From the NCBI GenBank assembly GCA_046545575.1, contig JBKGZM010000008.1, forward strand, positions 1 through 47,363: a stretch of DNA of 47,363 nucleotides. Direction: 5' to 3'. The translations under genes and the position numbers were made by a program. Positions 15,676-24,125 of this stretch are shown here, piece after piece. Origin of the DNA: JAGXOF01 sp046545575. Lineage in GTDB: Bacteria > Chloroflexota > Dehalococcoidia > SZUA-161 > SpSt-899. The notes under the pieces were generated by a model. That model was given only the letters and a program-made list of their open reading frames with translations, did not search any database and was not told the origin of the DNA. How positions within the stretch are numbered: the first letter of the stretch is position 1; each line of letters opens with the position of its first letter.

Positions 15676-16698
15676 ATGTTGACTATATTAAGTAATCGGA
15701 ATTTCTTAATGTCTGTCGTTTTTTTCAGTATCGGCATATTTTTGATTGCCTTCACATGTGGGTGCTCATCCGATGAGTCGACGCAAGATTCTGACACCCG
15801 GACTGTAGAGGTGACCAGGGGAACCCTGGAAGTCACTGGGGAGACCTCCGGGCATATCGAGATGCCCGATCAGACGAATGTTGCCTTTGAAGTCGGCGGA
15901 ACCGTTGACGAGGTTCATGTTGAGCTTGGGGATGAGGTGAAGAAGGGGCAAAAGCTGGCCGAGCTTGAGACTGCTTCCCTTGAAAGGTCGGTTGAGCAGG
16001 CACAAACGAATCTGGAAGATGCCTGGGAAAACCTCTCGCAGGCGGGCCCGGATGCCAGGAGCTTGGAAGCGGCGAGGAATCAGCTAAAGCGGGCCCAGAT
16101 CGCCCTGGAGGATGCCCGTGATAAACTGGAAAAGGCCGAGCTTACCGCGCCATTTGGTGGGGAGATTGCGAGAGTGATGGTAAAGGAGGGTAATCAGGTG
16201 GCCATTGGAACCGTCGCTTTCTTGCTCATTGACCCTTCGAAAGTTGAGGTAATCGCCCAGATAGACGAAATCGATATATCCGAAGTTGAGCGTGGGCAGG
16301 AAGCCACGATTACGCTGGATGCCCTCCCGGGGATGGAACTCTCGGGGGAGGTTGCTGCGATATCGAGGGCTGGGGAATCTGTGAGTGGTGTTGTTACCTA
16401 TGAAACGAAACTGACGGTGGATGACCCTCCGGCTAGCTTGAGGTCGGGGATGACCTGCACTGCTGAGATCACTACCCAGAGGAAAGAGGATGTCCTGCTG
16501 GTGTCCACGCTTGCCATTAAGTATGAAGAAGGCAAGAGCGTTGTGAAGGTTGTGGGACCTGAGGGCAAGACTGAAACGAGGGAAGTGGAGATTGGTTTGC
16601 AAACTGCGGAGCAAACTGAGATAAAAGAGGGTCTTCAGGAAGGAGACAAGGTGCTCGTTGAGTCCGTTGAGAGGGGAGGAGGAGGATTCGGATTCTAA
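15676..16698 (+). CDS. HlyD/MacA-like periplasmic adaptor of an ABC efflux pump
   Basis: About 340 residues. A hydrophobic N-terminal segment (FLMSVVFFSIGIFLIAFTCGC) ends in a cysteine with a loose lipobox. Next come the lipoyl half-motif VAFEVGGTVDEVHVELGDEVKKGQ, a short coiled-coil hairpin (~95-155), the second lipoyl half TAPFGGEIARVMVKEGNQV and beta-barrel/membrane-proximal domains with the LRSGMTCTAEI signature. Such adaptors couple a MacB-type ABC permease to export. AAAGGAGGA is so close to ATG 15676 that the following TTG (15679) may be the real start. It is the first gene of a three-gene operon and its stop is 1 base before the ATPase start. Confidence 0.9.
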   Translation: MLTILSNRNFLMSVVFFSIGIFLIAFTCGCSSDESTQDSDTRTVEVTRGTLEVTGETSGHIEMPDQTNVAFEVGGTVDEVHVELGDEVKKGQKLAELETASLERSVEQAQTNLEDAWENLSQAGPDARSLEAARNQLKRAQIALEDARDKLEKAELTAPFGGEIARVMVKEGNQVAIGTVAFLLIDPSKVEVIAQIDEIDISEVERGQEATITLDALPGMELSGEVAAISRAGESVSGVVTYETKLTVDDPPASLRSGMTCTAEITTQRKEDVLLVSTLAIKYEEGKSVVKVVGPEGKTETREVEIGLQTAEQTEIKEGLQEGDKVLVESVERGGGGFGF

Positions 16699-16699
16699 A

Positions 16700-17377
16700 A
16701 TGATAGAAGTCGAGAATCTGACCAAGGTATTTTATACAGGTGGCCAGATTGAGGTGCCCGCTCTGAGGGGCGTGAGCTTTAAAATAGAATCGGGGGAGAT
16801 GGTTGCTATTATGGGGCCCTCAGGGTCCGGCAAATCTACCCTCATGCACCTTTTGGGCTGTTTGGATACGCCTACATCTGGTTCCTACTGGCTTGATGGA
16901 GTGAGGGTGGAGGAACTGGGTGACGATGAGCTTACCGGAATCAGGAACAGGAAAATAGGATTTGTCTTTCAGAGCTTTAACCTGTTACCTCGTACATCCG
17001 CTGTAGCGAATGTTGAACTGCCGCTGATCTACAGCAATGTTAAACAACGCCGCCAGTATGCCCTTGATGCCCTTGCCAGAGTGGGACTGGCTGAACGGGC
17101 CAATCACAGGCCCAATGAGCTTTCAGGCGGAGAGCAGCAAAGGGTGGCTATTGCACGTGCTCTGATAACCAATCCGTCGATCATCCTTGCCGACGAGCCC
17201 ACCGGAAATGTCGATACGAAATCCAGTGAGCAGATCATGGAGATGTTCAAGGAGTTGAACGGTAAAGAGGGGATTACGATAGTTATCGTTACCCACGAGG
17301 CGGATATCGCCAGTAAGACCAGCCGTGTTTTGCATGTACGTGATGGGGAAATTGAGAATGAGGAGGAAAGGGTTTAG
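16700..17377 (+). CDS. ABC transporter ATP-binding protein (MacB/LolD type)
   Basis: A 225-residue ATPase starting MIEVENLTKVF. Walker A GPSGSGKST, Q-loop FVFQSFNLLPRTSA, signature LSGGEQQRVAIARAL, Walker B IILADEPTGNVD and the switch His (VIVTHEAD) are all intact. The S-G-G-E-Q-Q and P-T-G-N-V-D forms are typical of the MacB/LolD/FtsE group. The ribosome site GAGGGGAGGAGG lies inside the 3' end of the adaptor gene. It powers the permease encoded next, with which it overlaps (TAGTG). Confidence 0.95.
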   Translation: MIEVENLTKVFYTGGQIEVPALRGVSFKIESGEMVAIMGPSGSGKSTLMHLLGCLDTPTSGSYWLDGVRVEELGDDELTGIRNRKIGFVFQSFNLLPRTSAVANVELPLIYSNVKQRRQYALDALARVGLAERANHRPNELSGGEQQRVAIARALITNPSIILADEPTGNVDTKSSEQIMEMFKELNGKEGITIVIVTHEADIASKTSRVLHVRDGEIENEEERV

Positions 17378-18642
17378 TGTCCTTCTGGGATTGCATTATC
17401 AGTGCCTTGAAGGGGCTTCGTGCCAACAAGCTCCGTTCAGGATTGACTGTTCTTGGTATGGTAGTGGGAATAGGTGCTGTGATAGCACTGGTGAGCATGG
17501 GACAGGGTGCTCAGAGCTTTATAGTCGGGCAGATAGGGGGGATGGGCACGGACCTTCTTATCGTGCGCCCTGGCAGTACGATGGTGGAGTCCGAGTTAAA
17601 CACAATGAGCGCTGGAGCCAGTAGTAGTTTGACTCTGGATGATGCGGAGGCTATTGCGAATCCCCGTAATTGCCCCTCGGTGGATTCCGTTGCCCCGGAA
17701 GTCATGACAGCTGCTACGGTAACCTACAGTGACCGGAGTATGACGTCAATGGTATCGGGAGGAACTCCTGAGCACGAATATGTGTATAAGGCCAAAATAG
17801 ACTACGGTCAGTCCATGACGTGGGCACATGTACGGGCGAGGTCGAGGGTGTGTGTTCTGGGGCATCACGCTGCGGAGTATCTTTTCGAAGGAATAAATCC
17901 GTTGGACAAGATGGTCAGGATCAATGGTTTGCCCTTCAAAACGATCGGGGTGTTCAAGAGTGGGACGGGCATGATGATGATGTCCAATATCATGGAAGAC
18001 TCCGTAATGGTTCCCATCACCACTGCTCAAGCTAAGATCATAAGTCAGCAGACCGCCGGCGGCAGCCAGGGTATTCAGAATCTGTATGTTAAGGCGGTCG
18101 ATGGGACGAAGGTAGAGGAGGCGAAGACGGAAGTTACCAATCTGCTTCGGCAGAGGCATGATCTTAAACCGGGTGATGACAATGACTTTACTATTATGAG
18201 TCAACAGCAGATGCTAGATGTTCTTAACAGCGTGACCGGGATGATGACGTTGTTGCTGGGGGGTATAGCAGCCATCTCATTGATTGTCGCCGGGATTGGT
18301 ATAATGAATATTATGTTCGTTTCTGTAAGGGAGAGGACGCGGGAGATCGGAATTCGCCGTGCTGTGGGGGCAAGGAGAAAAGACATCCTGAGTCAATTCT
18401 TGACCGAGGCGGTAACGCTCAGTTTGGTTGGGGGGATTTTGGGGATATTGATAGGGTATGGAATCACGCTGGTGGCTTCTTATATCGCGGGGATTTACGG
18501 GTTTGCATTTCCTGCAATGATTTCGCCTACAGTTGTTGCTCTGGCTTTTGGCATAGCAGCTGCCGTGGGGCTCATTTTTGGCATATTCCCTGCTGCCCGG
18601 GCGGCTCAACTCAATCCGATTGAAGCTTTGAGATATGAGTAG
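17377..18642 (+). CDS. MacB-like ABC transporter permease (FtsX family)
   Basis: A 421-residue permease with a GTG start overlapping the ATPase stop. It has one N-terminal membrane helix (LRSGLTVLGMVVGIGAVIALV), a large MacB-type periplasmic core domain (residues ~45-285), and three C-terminal helices. The FtsX-family loop VRERTREIGIRRAVGARRKDI and the final GIFPAARAAQLNPIEALRYE are diagnostic. With the two upstream genes it forms a tripartite-like exporter for macrolides, peptides or lipids; in a monoderm-like cell there may be no outer channel. Substrate unknown. Confidence 0.94.
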   Translation: MSFWDCIISALKGLRANKLRSGLTVLGMVVGIGAVIALVSMGQGAQSFIVGQIGGMGTDLLIVRPGSTMVESELNTMSAGASSSLTLDDAEAIANPRNCPSVDSVAPEVMTAATVTYSDRSMTSMVSGGTPEHEYVYKAKIDYGQSMTWAHVRARSRVCVLGHHAAEYLFEGINPLDKMVRINGLPFKTIGVFKSGTGMMMMSNIMEDSVMVPITTAQAKIISQQTAGGSQGIQNLYVKAVDGTKVEEAKTEVTNLLRQRHDLKPGDDNDFTIMSQQQMLDVLNSVTGMMTLLLGGIAAISLIVAGIGIMNIMFVSVRERTREIGIRRAVGARRKDILSQFLTEAVTLSLVGGILGILIGYGITLVASYIAGIYGFAFPAMISPTVVALAFGIAAAVGLIFGIFPAARAAQLNPIEALRYE

Positions 18643-18657
18643 GTTATGTTAAGTCGC

Positions 18658-18699
18658 GTAGAGCCCCCTAGTGCCAGGCCTGGCACTAGGGGGCTCTAC
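18658..18699. repeat. 42-bp perfect palindrome between convergent genes
   Basis: The sequence is its own exact reverse complement around the point between 18678 and 18679; the core is CTAGTGCCAGG / CCTGGCACTAG. There is no spacer, so a hairpin would have a GGCC loop and about 19 bp of stem. It lies 16 bases after the permease stop and 21 bases before the end of the opposing gene, so it may act as a bidirectional terminator although no T tract flanks it. The bases at 18642-18652 before it (GGTTATGTTAA) match the recurring motif described in the findings. Confidence 0.9.
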
Positions 18700-18719
18700 T
18701 GATAATTCTCAATCTTTCG

Positions 18720-19223
18720 CTACTGAGACGTCGTTGTTGTCTGTTGCTCTTCCTCTTCAAAGCCAATAGTGAAGTTAAGGGAATCAGCTCCCGTGTTCTT
18801 CGAAGTTTGGAGGCGGAGATACAGGCTTATAGTTTCTCCTGCTTCCAAAACTCCATCAGAGGGATCGGCAGCTACATATCCCTCAAAGTCCGTCCATGTC
18901 TTCCCGTCGTAGGATGCTTCCAGATCAACGTCAGATGGCAGCCCTGTCACATACCGGTGAAGGAGCGATATGTCTTTGTTCCCTTTATTTCGCAGGGAAA
19001 TATATATCTCATCGGAGCATCCGTTTACACCGACCTCTCCGAAGTCAAGGGACGTCGATGATAACTCCATTCCTGGAGAGGTAGTTACATCGCTGTCAAC
19101 GCTGACCTTGGCGGGAATCTCCTTTTGATATTGGTAGACTGTTACCGCTGCATATGCGGTACTGGCCCCTACCAGCAAGCCGATGACTACTCCCAAAACC
19201 TTTGACCAGAGTGGCGACTTCAT
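18720..19223 (-). CDS. Secreted or membrane-anchored beta-sandwich protein (unknown)
   Basis: A 167-residue protein starting MKSPLWSK with GGAAGGAGGTTCAC before it. Residues ~7-30 form a signal anchor (GVVIGLLVGASTAYAAVTVY). The mature part has alternating hydrophobic strands with LSSTSLDFGEVGVNGCSDEIYISLRNKGNKDISLL, resembling the choice-of-anchor or ASPM/Hydin-like Ig folds. The C terminus is Glu/Thr rich (EEEEQQTTTTSQ). No enzymatic motif is seen. It probably acts outside the membrane. Single cysteine only. Confidence 0.75.
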   Translation of the reverse strand: MKSPLWSKVLGVVIGLLVGASTAYAAVTVYQYQKEIPAKVSVDSDVTTSPGMELSSTSLDFGEVGVNGCSDEIYISLRNKGNKDISLLHRYVTGLPSDVDLEASYDGKTWTDFEGYVAADPSDGVLEAGETISLYLRLQTSKNTGADSLNFTIGFEEEEQQTTTTSQ

Positions 19224-19298
19224 GTGAACCTCCTTCCCGTCCTCGTGGTAAATATACCACACTTTGTGGTGCCTTCACAACTTTACTTTGTTTGAAAA

Positions 19299-19339
19299 GG
19301 TTCTCCCACGGCGAGTGAGCCACTCGCCATGGGAGAACC
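19299..19339. terminator. Long hairpin downstream of the short J-protein gene
   Basis: A 10-bp stem GGTTCTCCCA / TGGGAGAACC, one C-A mismatch, then an 8-bp stem GGCGAGTG / CACTCGCC with an AGC loop: 18 paired bases. Read on the minus strand it is followed by CCTTTTC, so it probably ends transcription of the gene at 19390-20088. Confidence 0.7.
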
Positions 19340-19389
19340 GCCTTTCCCCCGAACAGTTTCCGGTGACTTCAAAAGCGAGCCTAGCTTGT

Positions 19390-20088
19390 CTATTTGACCT
19401 TAATTTTGATCAGGATGTCGCCTGGTTGGCCATCGGTGGTCTGCCGGGCGTTGCGCAGCCGCACCTTACTGCCCGTTTTTACTCCCGCGGGAACATTCAC
19501 CTCCAGCCTTTTCCCTTTTCTGGTTAGCAACTTCTTGGTTCCTTGTTGAGCCTCGTTTTCGCTTATCGTTAACTCGTATGTGACGGATTTTCCTTTTGTC
19601 TTTGTTGCCTGCTGTGCCCCTTGTTGTTGCGCTTGCCGTAGGATCTCATCCAGGTTGATACCACCGGATCTTCTACTGAACCTTGCCCCACTGCCGCTCC
19701 TGCCAAAGTCTCTGAAAGTGAACCTGGCCCCACCAGTTGAGCCCTTGAATAAGTCTCCGAAGATTTCGTCCAGAAAATCAAATCCAAGGCCCTCGCCTCC
19801 GAAGTCATTCATCATATCTTCGAAGGTTGAGCGTGTTGAGCTACTGTGGAAGATGTCACCTGCATCACCTGCGGTGCCGAATTGGTCGTACTGTTTGCGC
19901 TTTTGCTCATCACCCAGAACGCTAAATGCCTCGTTTACCTCTTTGAATTTATCATTTGCCCACTGCTCATTACCGGGGTTTTTGTCCGGATGATATTGCA
20001 TAGCCAGTTTCCTGTAGGCCTTCTTTATTTCGTCCTGACTGGCGTTTTTGGAGACTCCAAGTGTCTTGTAGTAATCTTTCTTTGCCAT
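19390..20088 (-). CDS. DnaJ-like co-chaperone without zinc finger (CbpA/type II)
   Basis: A 232-residue J-protein starting MAKKDYYKTLGVSKNAS, with GGAGATAAAT before the ATG. The J domain has HPD in YHPDKNPGNEQWANDKF. A Gly/Phe/Ser-rich linker with FGGEGLGFDFLDEIFGDLF follows, and only one C-terminal beta domain (~165-232: KSVTYELTISENEAQQGTKKL, NVPAGVKTGSKVRLRN). The zinc-finger domain and the second beta domain are missing, so it is shorter than class-II CbpA proteins. It probably helps DnaK with a restricted client set. It is distinct from the full dnaJ at 5065-6198. Confidence 0.9.
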   Translation of the reverse strand: MAKKDYYKTLGVSKNASQDEIKKAYRKLAMQYHPDKNPGNEQWANDKFKEVNEAFSVLGDEQKRKQYDQFGTAGDAGDIFHSSSTRSTFEDMMNDFGGEGLGFDFLDEIFGDLFKGSTGGARFTFRDFGRSGSGARFSRRSGGINLDEILRQAQQQGAQQATKTKGKSVTYELTISENEAQQGTKKLLTRKGKRLEVNVPAGVKTGSKVRLRNARQTTDGQPGDILIKIKVK

Positions 20089-20182
20089 ATTTATCTCCAA
20101 TTTTATTGTAAGGCTCTAACTCGTCTTTTCGCAAGCACATATCTGTGGGAGAGGTCTCATGACCTCGAAAAAAGAATCATCC

Positions 20183-21535
20183 TCAGGAGAGGATTCCCAC
20201 ACACTTATCCATGATAGCGGCAACGTGTTTTGCTCCTTTGACAAAGTCAGTCAGGCGAATGTTCTCGTCTGGTGCATGGGCCCTTGAGTCGGGATTGCCT
20301 ACTCCTGCAGAGGCCACTGGCAGCCCCAGAGTGTCTGTAAATGAGAACATGGGGCCGCTGCCAGTGGCGGTGGGTTTTATTATCGGCTCCAGGCCATAGG
20401 CCTCTCTGGCGGCCTCGCTCACCGATCTGGCAAAGGGTGAGTCCAGCGGGGTGCGGGCTGGATTTTCTCCCTCTCCGATGGCAACAGAGACGTCTGAGAA
20501 GCCTTTCTTGTCGAGATGGGTCCTTAGCTTTGGGATGATCTCATCTGCGGTCTGATTTGGGACCAGGCGGAAATCCAGCTTTGCTTTGGCCTGGCAGGGG
20601 AGCACGGTTTTGGACCCCTCGCCGGTGTAGCCGGAAATAAGGCCATTGATGGTGCATGCAGGCTGCAAAATGTGATACATTTGCAGGTCTGTTCCCTCCA
20701 ATCCTTTGAGGAAACTATTGATTCCCAGACTCCCTAGCCATTCCTTATCCTGGTCGGGTATATTCTTGATGGTCTCGATCTCTTGCTCAGTGGGAGGCCG
20801 CACATTGTCATAGAAGCCCTCGATCAAGATATTCTCGTTTTCGTCTTTAATCGAGTTCAGGGCCCAGACCAGACGCCACGCGGGGTTTGGCACGATGGTT
20901 CCTCTTGAGGAATGTATGTCCCGTACAGCGCCGCGAGCCTCCAGTTCCACACAAACAATCCCCTTAAGCCCCAATACGATCTCCGGTCTGTCATCCCAGC
21001 TGACGCTCCCGCTTTCCCAGAAGCAGGCATCGGAATCGAGTAAGGATTTATGTTCGTCGATGAAAGAAGGCAAACTGACACTGCCGACTTCCTCCTCACC
21101 TTCGATTAAGAATTTGATTGAAATGGGAAGCTTCCCCTTCGTCTCTAGAAAGGCTTTTATCGCGAGGAGCCGCGCCATGATGTCGCCTTTGTCATCAGAG
21201 ACCCCGCGTGCTCTTAGAACGTCATTTTCGATTACGGGTTCAAATGGAGGGGTAGTCCATAGCTCCAGTGGCTCAGGAGGCTGTACATCGTAATGGTTGT
21301 AGAATAGAAGCGTGTAAGGTGATTCTCCCTTCAACTCGCCGTAGACTACCGGATTACCGCTGGTTGAGAGGACTTGGGAGTTGACCCCGTATTTCTTCAG
21401 CAATTCAGCGGCCATGGTTGCGGTTTCATCTATACCTGCTGCCTGTGCGCTGATGCTCGGTTGAGCGCAGAACTTCTCTAAGTCCTCAATGGCTTCCTGC
21501 CAGTTTTCGTCGATATAGTTGTAGATGTCTTGCAT
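20183..21535 (-). CDS. M20 family dipeptidase
   Basis: A 450-residue metallopeptidase starting MQDIYNYIDENW with GGAACAGGAGGTTCC ahead of the ATG. The M20 metal ligands are in place: LLFYNHYDVQPP (His/Asp), ARGVSDDKGD (bridging Asp), and IEGEEEVGS (catalytic Glu pair). The dimerisation domain follows with ARGAVRDIHSS, and the C-terminal GVGNPDSRAHAPDENIRL holds the last His ligand. This matches the cytosolic di- or tripeptidase (CNDP/PepV-like) branch that hydrolyses dipeptides with two Zn or Mn ions. Stand-alone; 25 bases downstream of the macro-domain gene on the same strand. Confidence 0.92.
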   Translation of the reverse strand: MQDIYNYIDENWQEAIEDLEKFCAQPSISAQAAGIDETATMAAELLKKYGVNSQVLSTSGNPVVYGELKGESPYTLLFYNHYDVQPPEPLELWTTPPFEPVIENDVLRARGVSDDKGDIMARLLAIKAFLETKGKLPISIKFLIEGEEEVGSVSLPSFIDEHKSLLDSDACFWESGSVSWDDRPEIVLGLKGIVCVELEARGAVRDIHSSRGTIVPNPAWRLVWALNSIKDENENILIEGFYDNVRPPTEQEIETIKNIPDQDKEWLGSLGINSFLKGLEGTDLQMYHILQPACTINGLISGYTGEGSKTVLPCQAKAKLDFRLVPNQTADEIIPKLRTHLDKKGFSDVSVAIGEGENPARTPLDSPFARSVSEAAREAYGLEPIIKPTATGSGPMFSFTDTLGLPVASAGVGNPDSRAHAPDENIRLTDFVKGAKHVAAIMDKCVGILS

Positions 21536-21560
21536 TGGAACCTCCTGTTCCGGACAAACC

Positions 21561-22100
21561 CTAGATTTCCTCCAGCGCCTGCCGGTACGCATCAAAAGTG
21601 CGGGAGTCAAAAAGAACGAAATTAATTTCTTCCAGGCTGTCGTCTTGTTGGAGAAACTCGCTCGTGGTTTTGATAGCTACCTTTGCTCCCTTATCGACTG
21701 GGTAACCGTAGACACCGGTGCTGATTGAAGGGAATGAGACGCTCTTCAGTCCATTTTTCACTGCCAGTTTCAGGCTCTCACGGTAGGCGCTTGTCAGCGT
21801 CTCTGGTTCTCTCTTGTTTCCTCCGTGCCAGATCGGTCCCACGGTGTGGATGACGTGTTTGGCTTTTAGATTACCGCCTGTAGTCATGACTGCTTGCCCT
21901 GCCGGAAGCCTCCCTATCTCGGCCACGATCTTCTTGCAGTCCTCCAGAATGGCAGGTCCGCCGGCTCGATGAATGGCTCCATCCACCCCGCCACCCCCCA
22001 TCAACCCCGAATTGGCCGCGTTCACAATTGCATCAGTATCCTGCTTTGTTATGTCACCCTGTAGGAGGGCCAGCCTCGTTTTGTTTATGACCTTCTCCAT
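21561..22100 (-). CDS. Macro domain protein (O-acetyl-ADP-ribose deacetylase-like)
   Basis: A 179-residue single macro domain: LLQGDITKQDTDAIVNAANS, the GGGGVDGAIHRAGG ADP-ribose loop, HTVGPIW and FPSISTGVYGYPVDKGA. Residues for O-acetyl-ADP-ribose or mono-ADP-ribose hydrolysis (Asn in NAANS and Asp in GVDGAIH) are present, as in YmdB/MacroD-type enzymes. The GGAGGTATCG box lies before the ATG. It sits in an apparent minus-strand run pcm - macro - M20 peptidase, all of which can act on damaged or modified proteins and peptides. Confidence 0.93.
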   Translation of the reverse strand: MEKVINKTRLALLQGDITKQDTDAIVNAANSGLMGGGGVDGAIHRAGGPAILEDCKKIVAEIGRLPAGQAVMTTGGNLKAKHVIHTVGPIWHGGNKREPETLTSAYRESLKLAVKNGLKSVSFPSISTGVYGYPVDKGAKVAIKTTSEFLQQDDSLEEINFVLFDSRTFDAYRQALEEI

Positions 22101-22122
22101 CGATACCTCCCTTCCTCAATAC

Positions 22123-22773
22123 TTACTCATATCCCCATGCCCCCTTGCCTTTTAGAGGCACGAACCGGCACGCTCCCAGGCTCTCGGTTGTGATTCCTGT
22201 CTTCTCCTTCTTTACCTTTACCAGTTGCTGCTCGAACCGGGACCCCACGGGGATTACCAGACGCCCTCCCGCAGCCAGTTGGCCGAGCAGTTCCTGCGGC
22301 ACCTGTGGAGCGCCTGCAGTCACTATTATAGCATCGTAGGGGGCTCCTTCTTTCCACCCAATTGTCTCTCCCGCTACATGGACCTCAACATTGTCATAGC
22401 CTAGCTTCTTCAAGGTTTGGCTGGCCGACTCCGCAAGATTGGAGAAACGCTCGACGGTGACGACCCACCGTGCCAGTTTGCACAAGATCGCTGCCTGGTA
22501 CCCGCTCCCCGCTCCTATCTCCAGCACCTTTTCTTTTCCCGTGAGTTCCAGAGCTGAAGTCATCATTGCCACGATGAACGGCTGGGAGATTGTCTGCTCC
22601 TCTCCTATGGCAAGTGGCATGTCTTCGTAGGCGAGATGTTGACTGGCCGGAGGCACGAATTCTTCCCTTGGCACGTGTTCCATTGCGCTTACCACCCGGT
22701 CATCCCTGATCTCTTCACGCAGGTAGTGAAATAACCTCTCTCGGGATTCTGATGATGGGGGAATTCCGTTCAT
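22123..22773 (-). CDS. pcm: Protein-L-isoaspartate O-methyltransferase
   Basis: A 216-residue PCMT: the N-terminal VPREEFVPPASQHLAYEDMPLAIGEEQTISQPFIVAMM, SAM motif I VLEIGAGSGYQAAIL, then VTVERF, PYDAIIVTAGAPQVP and GGRLVIPVG. It methylates isoaspartyl residues to start repair of aged proteins. The helix and active-site Ser/Thr region TISQPF is intact. It is divergent from rsmI, with 89 bases between. Confidence 0.95.
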   Translation of the reverse strand: MNGIPPSSESRERLFHYLREEIRDDRVVSAMEHVPREEFVPPASQHLAYEDMPLAIGEEQTISQPFIVAMMTSALELTGKEKVLEIGAGSGYQAAILCKLARWVVTVERFSNLAESASQTLKKLGYDNVEVHVAGETIGWKEGAPYDAIIVTAGAPQVPQELLGQLAAGGRLVIPVGSRFEQQLVKVKKEKTGITTESLGACRFVPLKGKGAWGYE

Positions 22774-22862
22774 GGTTCAAATTATGACACAGTACGACTC
22801 CATACCGCAATGAAAGGGAGCAACTTGCCCATTGTTTTCTCCTGTGCTAGTCTTTAATCGCA

Positions 22863-23555
22863 ATGTCTCAAACGGGCACTCTGTATGTGGTGGGGACGCC
22901 TATCGGAAATCTGGAGGATATAACGCTCAGGGCCTTGAATATCCTCCGTGAAGTGAGTTTGATTGCGGCTGAGGATACGCGCAGAACCCGGCAGTTGCTA
23001 TCGGCATATGAGATCAAGGCTTCTTTGACGAGCTATCATGAACACAACAAACGGGCCAAGCTTCCCCGTATCCTGCAAGCACTTCGGGAAGGCCATGTAG
23101 CACTTGTGTGCAATGCCGGGATGCCTGGCATAAATGACCCGGGGTATGACCTCATACAGGCTGCACTGGAGCATGATATGGATGTGGTTCCTGTTCCGGG
23201 TCCCTCGGCTATTACCACTGCGCTTTCCGTTTCGGGGATAACCGTGGAGCAGTTTGTTCATCTGGGGTTTCTGCCGAGGAAGAAGGGCGCGAGAAAAAAG
23301 CTTCTGGAGTCGGTGGCCAATGAACCACGTGCTATCGTGGCATTTGAAACGCCGCACAGGATTATTTCCGCGCTGGGGGATGTAAGCGAGGTTCTGGGCG
23401 AACGCAGGATCGCTGTCTGCCGTGAACTCACCAAGCTGCATGAGGAGGTCTTTCGGGGCACTGTCAGCGAAGCTATGGAACACTTCGTGAACCCGAAAGG
23501 GGAATTCGCCCTCGTCATCGAGGGGAAGAGAAGGGAAAAGACAAAAGGGGATTGA
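22863..23555 (+). CDS. rsmI: 16S rRNA C1402 2'-O-methyltransferase RsmI
   Basis: A 230-residue tetrapyrrole-methylase-fold enzyme. Motifs: LYVVGTPIGNLEDITLRAL, AAEDTRRTRQLL, the SAM loop, VPVPGPSAITTALSVSG and the GFLPRKKGARKK loop with FETPHRI. It modifies C1402 of 16S rRNA with RsmH. The usual D-A-G-x-P motif reads CNAGMPGINDPG (Asn at residue 84 in place of Asp). Its length is shorter than E. coli RsmI, as is common for homologues without the C-terminal domain. The next gene starts 1 base after its stop. Confidence 0.93.
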   Translation: MSQTGTLYVVGTPIGNLEDITLRALNILREVSLIAAEDTRRTRQLLSAYEIKASLTSYHEHNKRAKLPRILQALREGHVALVCNAGMPGINDPGYDLIQAALEHDMDVVPVPGPSAITTALSVSGITVEQFVHLGFLPRKKGARKKLLESVANEPRAIVAFETPHRIISALGDVSEVLGERRIAVCRELTKLHEEVFRGTVSEAMEHFVNPKGEFALVIEGKRREKTKGD

Positions 23556-23556
23556 A

Positions 23557-24039
23557 ATGGAAGCTTATCTGGATATCGAGACTACCGGACTATCCTTTGC
23601 CTATGATCGCGTGACGGTTGTTGGCATCTCTGTCGGCGAGAGCGAGACGGAAGTTGTTCAACTGGTATCGCCGGAGATAACGGCGGGTTTCCTTCAGGAA
23701 GTCCTTGAGGGCGTTGAGGTAATCTATACCTACAACGGCAGCAGGTTTGACCTGCCCTTTTTGCAAAGCCATCTGGGAATTGATCTTGGCGAGCTGTGTC
23801 ACCATCATGACCTGATGTATGATTGCTGGACAAACCGTCTCTTCGGCGGACTGAAGGTTGTGGAATTGACACCGGGCATTCCCCGGACTCTTAAGGAGGT
23901 CGATGGCAAGGAGGCTATACGCCTGTGGGAGCGGTACGAGAGGGACCAGGACCACGATGCCCTGCGTATTCTGCTGGAGTATAATAAGGAAGATGTGGTG
24001 AACTTGAAAGCACTGAAGAGGTTGGTGTGTGAGTGGTAG
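23557..24039 (+). CDS. YprB-like RNase H-fold 3'-5' exonuclease
   Basis: A 160-residue DEDD-superfamily protein. Acidic residues are D6 and E8 (LDIETTGLS), D65 in YNGSRFDLPFL, and D146 in EYNKEDVVNL with Y142 four residues earlier, which fits the DEDDy subclass. The HHHDLMYDCW and LKVVELTPGIPRTLKEVDG segments match predicted YprB-type nucleases. Probably degrades or trims nucleic acid. It is 1 base after rsmI and likely co-transcribed. No other domain is fused, unlike longer YprB relatives. Confidence 0.88.
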   Translation: MEAYLDIETTGLSFAYDRVTVVGISVGESETEVVQLVSPEITAGFLQEVLEGVEVIYTYNGSRFDLPFLQSHLGIDLGELCHHHDLMYDCWTNRLFGGLKVVELTPGIPRTLKEVDGKEAIRLWERYERDQDHDALRILLEYNKEDVVNLKALKRLVCEW

Positions 24040-24125
24040 GTTATGCCCGTGAGTTATCGGAATTCGAGGTTGCGACTTCATGACCTTAAGGTTCTTTGCG
24101 GATCACTGTTAAGTCAGGAGGAACA

